Assembly: GCA_025677825.1 (NCBI GenBank)
Contig: JAIXMO010000090.1
Coordinates: 1 to 62,829 of the forward strand
Source: Helicostylum pulchrum
Lineage: Eukaryota; Mucoromycota; Mucoromycetes; Mucorales; Mucoraceae
Length of the DNA: 62,829 bases
Reading direction: 5' to 3'
The position numbers were made by a program, and so were the translations under genes. The notes beneath the pieces were generated by a model. The model saw only the letters and a program-made list of their open reading frames with translations, was not told the origin of the DNA and searched no databases. Shown one piece after another: positions 59,992-62,829 of the stretch (its first letter is position 1; every line of letters begins with the position of its first letter).

Positions 59992-61501
59992 ATGACTCAA
60001 TTAGATCCTTTCATTATTTACACTGTCAAATTGGCAATGGATTTTAAATCTGTTGAAACTATACGGACAAGTGATACTACAGTACAAGAAAATCTTACTT
60101 TACCTGACACTATGGCGCGTATCATGACCATCAATACATTTGAACAAAGAACAGCAGGGGAAAAAGTACCGAAATTAAGAAGGGATAACATATTGTCACT
60201 TTTATATCATGCAGGTAATAATAAACTGTAATAATTAACAAAAATTAAAACGTTATTAAACTTTATTATCATTTAAAGATGAACAATGGATAAATAGTAC
60301 AATTGATTTATCAAAGGCTATAAAGCTACAACAAGATCAAATACAAGTACAATCTGCTATTGATGATGTTCATTGTCAACAAAGAATCTATTTAGATACT
60401 TTACATCTGTTACAAAAGTCAATTCTTCCAAACGAATTTCATAAAAGACTGAATGAACCCATTTGGTTTGCTGCTCAAGTCCTCAATAACAAGTGTCAAA
60501 TTCGTCACTTGGAACACTTTACTGATACAATACATCCATTAGCTTCCAAGGTACACGAATCTGTAGAAAAAATTAGACTAGTGACACGACGTCTATTGCA
60601 TAAACAACAATCATACAAATATCAACAACTACACCAACAACAACAACAATCTTTCCTTTCTAGTTTATTTTTTTCAAATAGCAATTCCAACAACAATAGC
60701 AGCTCTTGTAACTTTTATCACACTGAACAAAACCAAGATTTATTACAAAGGTTAGAACCTCACCTTGTATCTCTCTACTACCACTGGGCTACTTTTGAAA
60801 AAGCACTGTACCAATGTTACGTCCATACCGTATTTGGTAAATCGCATTCTAATCATCTTTTAGAACAACAAAATTCAACCCTCCAGCAACTTCCAAACCA
60901 CTTGTTCAATGATCAATTCACTCAATTGTTACCCATCACATTAGAGCGTGCAATCAACTTACGTATCATTGACATACAAGCTATTCAATCGCTAGAACCC
61001 ATTGCCTTTGTAGCTATTCCTCGACTCGCTATTCTTGCTGGTGTAACATGGTTAGCCCATTTGACAGGATGGAGAACTGACTTATTGACCCATGTGTTGC
61101 CCATTTGGATTAAACCTCATGCAGATACATTAAACCGTATCTCTTGCGCATTACAAAAATTAGAGCTTTTACTTTTAAAAGATCAATCTGAAGATGCGCA
61201 TCATTCATTCGTGCAGCATTATCAAACCTTGGAACAAGCCTTGGTATCTGGTAGACCAGTGCAAGATGATGACTGCAACAACAACAACAACAACAGCACG
61301 CCTTGTCGACAATTAGAAAAATCAATATTTTTAGATATTTGTATCATAGCCGATTCTGTATTATCAAGTCATCGTACACAAGCCTTTACTGTCGTATTGT
61401 CTCATCTGTTTAGGCATTTTGGTCAGCAGTATGACATCTTGTTTGAAGAATCAGAAGATGCTGTACCTCTTGAACAAACTGTAATTGACTTGGCCATTTA
61501 A
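59992..61501 (+). CDS. LST2/ZFYVE28-like protein without FYVE domain
   Basis: Resembles the N-terminal conserved domain of lateral signalling target 2, an endosomal regulator of receptor turnover. Exons 59992-60214 and 60279-61501; 481 aa. Matching blocks are DTMARIMTINTFEQRT, NEFHKRLNEPIWFAAQVLNN, HPLASKVHESVEKIRLVTRR, and TLERAINLRIIDIQAIQSLE followed by AFVAIPRLAILAG. Family members normally add a long linker and a C-terminal FYVE zinc finger. Here the frame ends with QTVIDLAI soon after the conserved domain, and no FYVE motif is seen downstream. Low-complexity Gln/Ser/Asn and Asn insertions (QLHQQQQQS, CNNNNNNSTP) interrupt the domain. Assignment is from remembered motifs. Confidence 0.75.
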
Positions 61502-61842
61502 AATATATATATATATATATTGTACTTTTATTCCCCCACTGTCACTTATATTAGATTTAAAATAAAAATTTTGACGATCCGTTTCATAAAACTTGATCGT
61601 GACCCAATGCATGCACTTTATTACACAAAAAAAAACCCGTAAATACTTTTTTACGCTAGTCTAATTAAAGCTTGGACCGTATGTGTATCACATCTATTTA
61701 TTAAATTATATAAATAAGGACTGTTCCGTAGTATATGTACACACCCAAGCGAAAAGCTCCCAAAAGAAAATCATTGGGCCAACAAAGGCTGATATTGAAA
61801 ACAATACGTGCATTAATTAACCAAAGCGGTAACTTTGGCCGA
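61502..61842. other. convergent 3' region between LST2 and Fanzor relic
   Basis: Begins with an (AT)n run at about 61504-61520. It carries a 6-bp hairpin CCAAAG/CTTTGG at 61821-61838, immediately beyond the last Fanzor stop. No gene recognised. Confidence 0.5.
61821..61838 (-). ncRNA. candidate structured element at Fanzor 3' end
   Basis: CCAAAG, six-base loop, CTTTGG: a perfect 6-bp stem starting 5 bp past the Fanzor relic's final stop. TnpB/Fanzor guide (omega) RNAs are typically encoded at or beyond the 3' end of the nuclease gene, so this is where one would be expected. A single short stem is weak evidence, and the locus is decayed. Confidence 0.2.
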
Positions 61843-62829
61843 TTAGTTTCTTTCAAAAACGGACGGGCGTTCACCAGTGTTTCTTAGACTGAATAGTATT
61901 TTACAAAAATTTAACACTGCAGCCAAATCTCTGTTCCAGAGCCGCATTTTTTCGCTGTTGTCAGACTCGAATCATTGGTTATTGTTACACCTATAGTGTT
62001 GCATTAGTTACCAGTGATTAATTTACTTTTTTCTTTCGCTTACCTTAACAATCCGTGACAGGTAACTGTCGGCATACGCGTCCTCTTATGCAAACGAGGG
62101 TTTGGTATAGTCTCGAAAGTTTGTAAGCTCGCCTCACAAAGAGGACACTGCGAAGACGTTCGAAACTCATTGATTAGATAAACGACGTATGTTGGCTAGG
62201 AATAAACTTTCGTAATACAGATTGCACTTTTTATCAACTTGGAAGTCGAGTTCAGGGTCAGGGAAAAGAACCTTGTCACTCTTAGTAGTCCCGTTCCCAT
62301 AATATGCGTACATAGTATTCTTTACCGATGCTCTTGTCTTTATATATTGTACGAATTTATCTACGCTTACGGAACTAGAGTTTGTTTCAGAAAGAGCCGC
62401 TCCAGCCGTTTTGATTGCAAAAGGTTGACTTCGCTTCCGTAAAGACCAGAAGCATCTAGAAATTTTTGTACGGTTGTTTTTGGTGAAAATAAAGGTCTTC
62501 TTTTCTTTAACAGTACTGGTTTCGTGCATACAGTACATTAAGTCGTGGCAACCAGGATCAATCAAAACGCAATTATCAGTTGTCCTATTAAGAGTTTCTT
62601 GAGTCAAATCTTGAATGTTCTCGATCTTGTACTCATCCTTAGTAACAGATTGTTGTCTGCCGGTGCCTGAGAGTCTTCGATTCGTACTGATATTTTGTTT
62701 AAGCACTGACACGCCGATTCCATCAGTTTCCAACGTACCCTGAAAACGCAAAGATTTATCGGGCCCTTGCGGTTTAAAGACTTTCTTCTTTAAAGAAACA
62801 ACTTGACCCCAGGTGTGGTATTTATCTGT
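61843..62829 (-). pseudogene. Fanzor (eukaryotic TnpB-like RNA-guided nuclease) pseudogene, 5' partial
   Basis: Reading minus from the window edge, the frame is open for 220 codons (62829-62167). It shows LRFQGTLETDGIGVSVLK, then VLIDPGCHDLMYCMHE, the RuvC-I motif with its catalytic Asp at 62557-62559, then a LYYESLFLANIRRL block. It stops at TGA 62167-62169. A different frame from about 62186 continues VYLINEFRTSSQCPLCEASL (zinc-ribbon half) to VTCHGLLR. There an intron is plausible (61991-62043, GTAAGC..TATAG with TAACTAAT branch). The next exon reads CNNNQ, TGA (61972-61974), then RLWNRDLAAVLNFCKILF with the RuvC-III Asp (61927-61929), ending at TAA 61843-61845. The RuvC-II segment expected between LANIRR and VYLINEF is absent. 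Confidence 0.82.

Overview
The window reads as nuclear DNA of an early-diverging fungus, most likely Mucoromycota/Mucorales. The evidence is AT-rich sequence, many short GT..AG introns, typically fungal genes (DSC3, HIS3, CYSTM, DUF2433), an LST2-type gene that budding yeasts lack, and a Fanzor (eukaryotic TnpB-like) locus. No rRNA, tRNA or CRISPR array was seen by eye. Exon limits were set by hand from splice sites and reading phase.

0-18 kb is mostly housekeeping: ER Hsp70 BiP/Kar2 (5' end cut off), dynactin Arp10, pyruvate decarboxylase, HIS3 and a FabG-like SDR. An orphan last exon of a DMT transporter follows, then a Bir1/survivin-like BIR gene whose 3' half is broken. A mitochondrial dicarboxylate carrier and a ten-exon Cdc34-like E2 complete this part.

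18-34 kb holds the large 15-exon URB2/NPA2 gene, a gene desert with one unknown NLS-bearing protein, and a ~6.0 kb element at 28019-34024. That element has nearly identical ~1.2 kb terminal inverted repeats, flanking TA dinucleotides and no recognisable intact transposase.

34-43 kb holds a DUF2433 + RRM protein, the Dsc3 subunit of the Golgi Dsc E3 complex, a GGA clathrin adaptor and casein kinase I. 43.7-49.6 kb is a same-strand run of four short secreted proteins. Each has a signal peptide, one early Lys-Arg (Kex2-type) site, a Pro/Ala/Gly/Leu-rich mature part and an acidic C-terminus. They look like a local family of unknown function and are the best candidate for something undescribed.

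50-53.6 kb holds two tandem PA-TM-RING ubiquitin ligases. 54.1-55.5 kb is a graveyard: a fragment related to the 28-kb inverted repeat, an unidentified spliced coding relic and a scrap of an aspartic-protease gene. The intact vacuolar proteinase A gene lies next to it. Cap methyltransferase ABD1, a CYSTM protein and a FYVE-less LST2 homologue follow.

At the right edge (61843-62829, minus) is a decayed Fanzor gene. RuvC-I, zinc-finger and RuvC-III motifs are readable, but RuvC-II is missing, the frame is shifted, and a stop stands at the expected position of the fourth zinc-finger cysteine.

Ubiquitin-pathway genes are frequent here (Cdc34-like E2, Dsc3, two PA-TM-RING). Membrane-trafficking genes are also common (GGA, CK1, PEP4, LST2, Arp10). 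I see no operon-like functional cluster apart from the secreted-protein array and the RING tandem.
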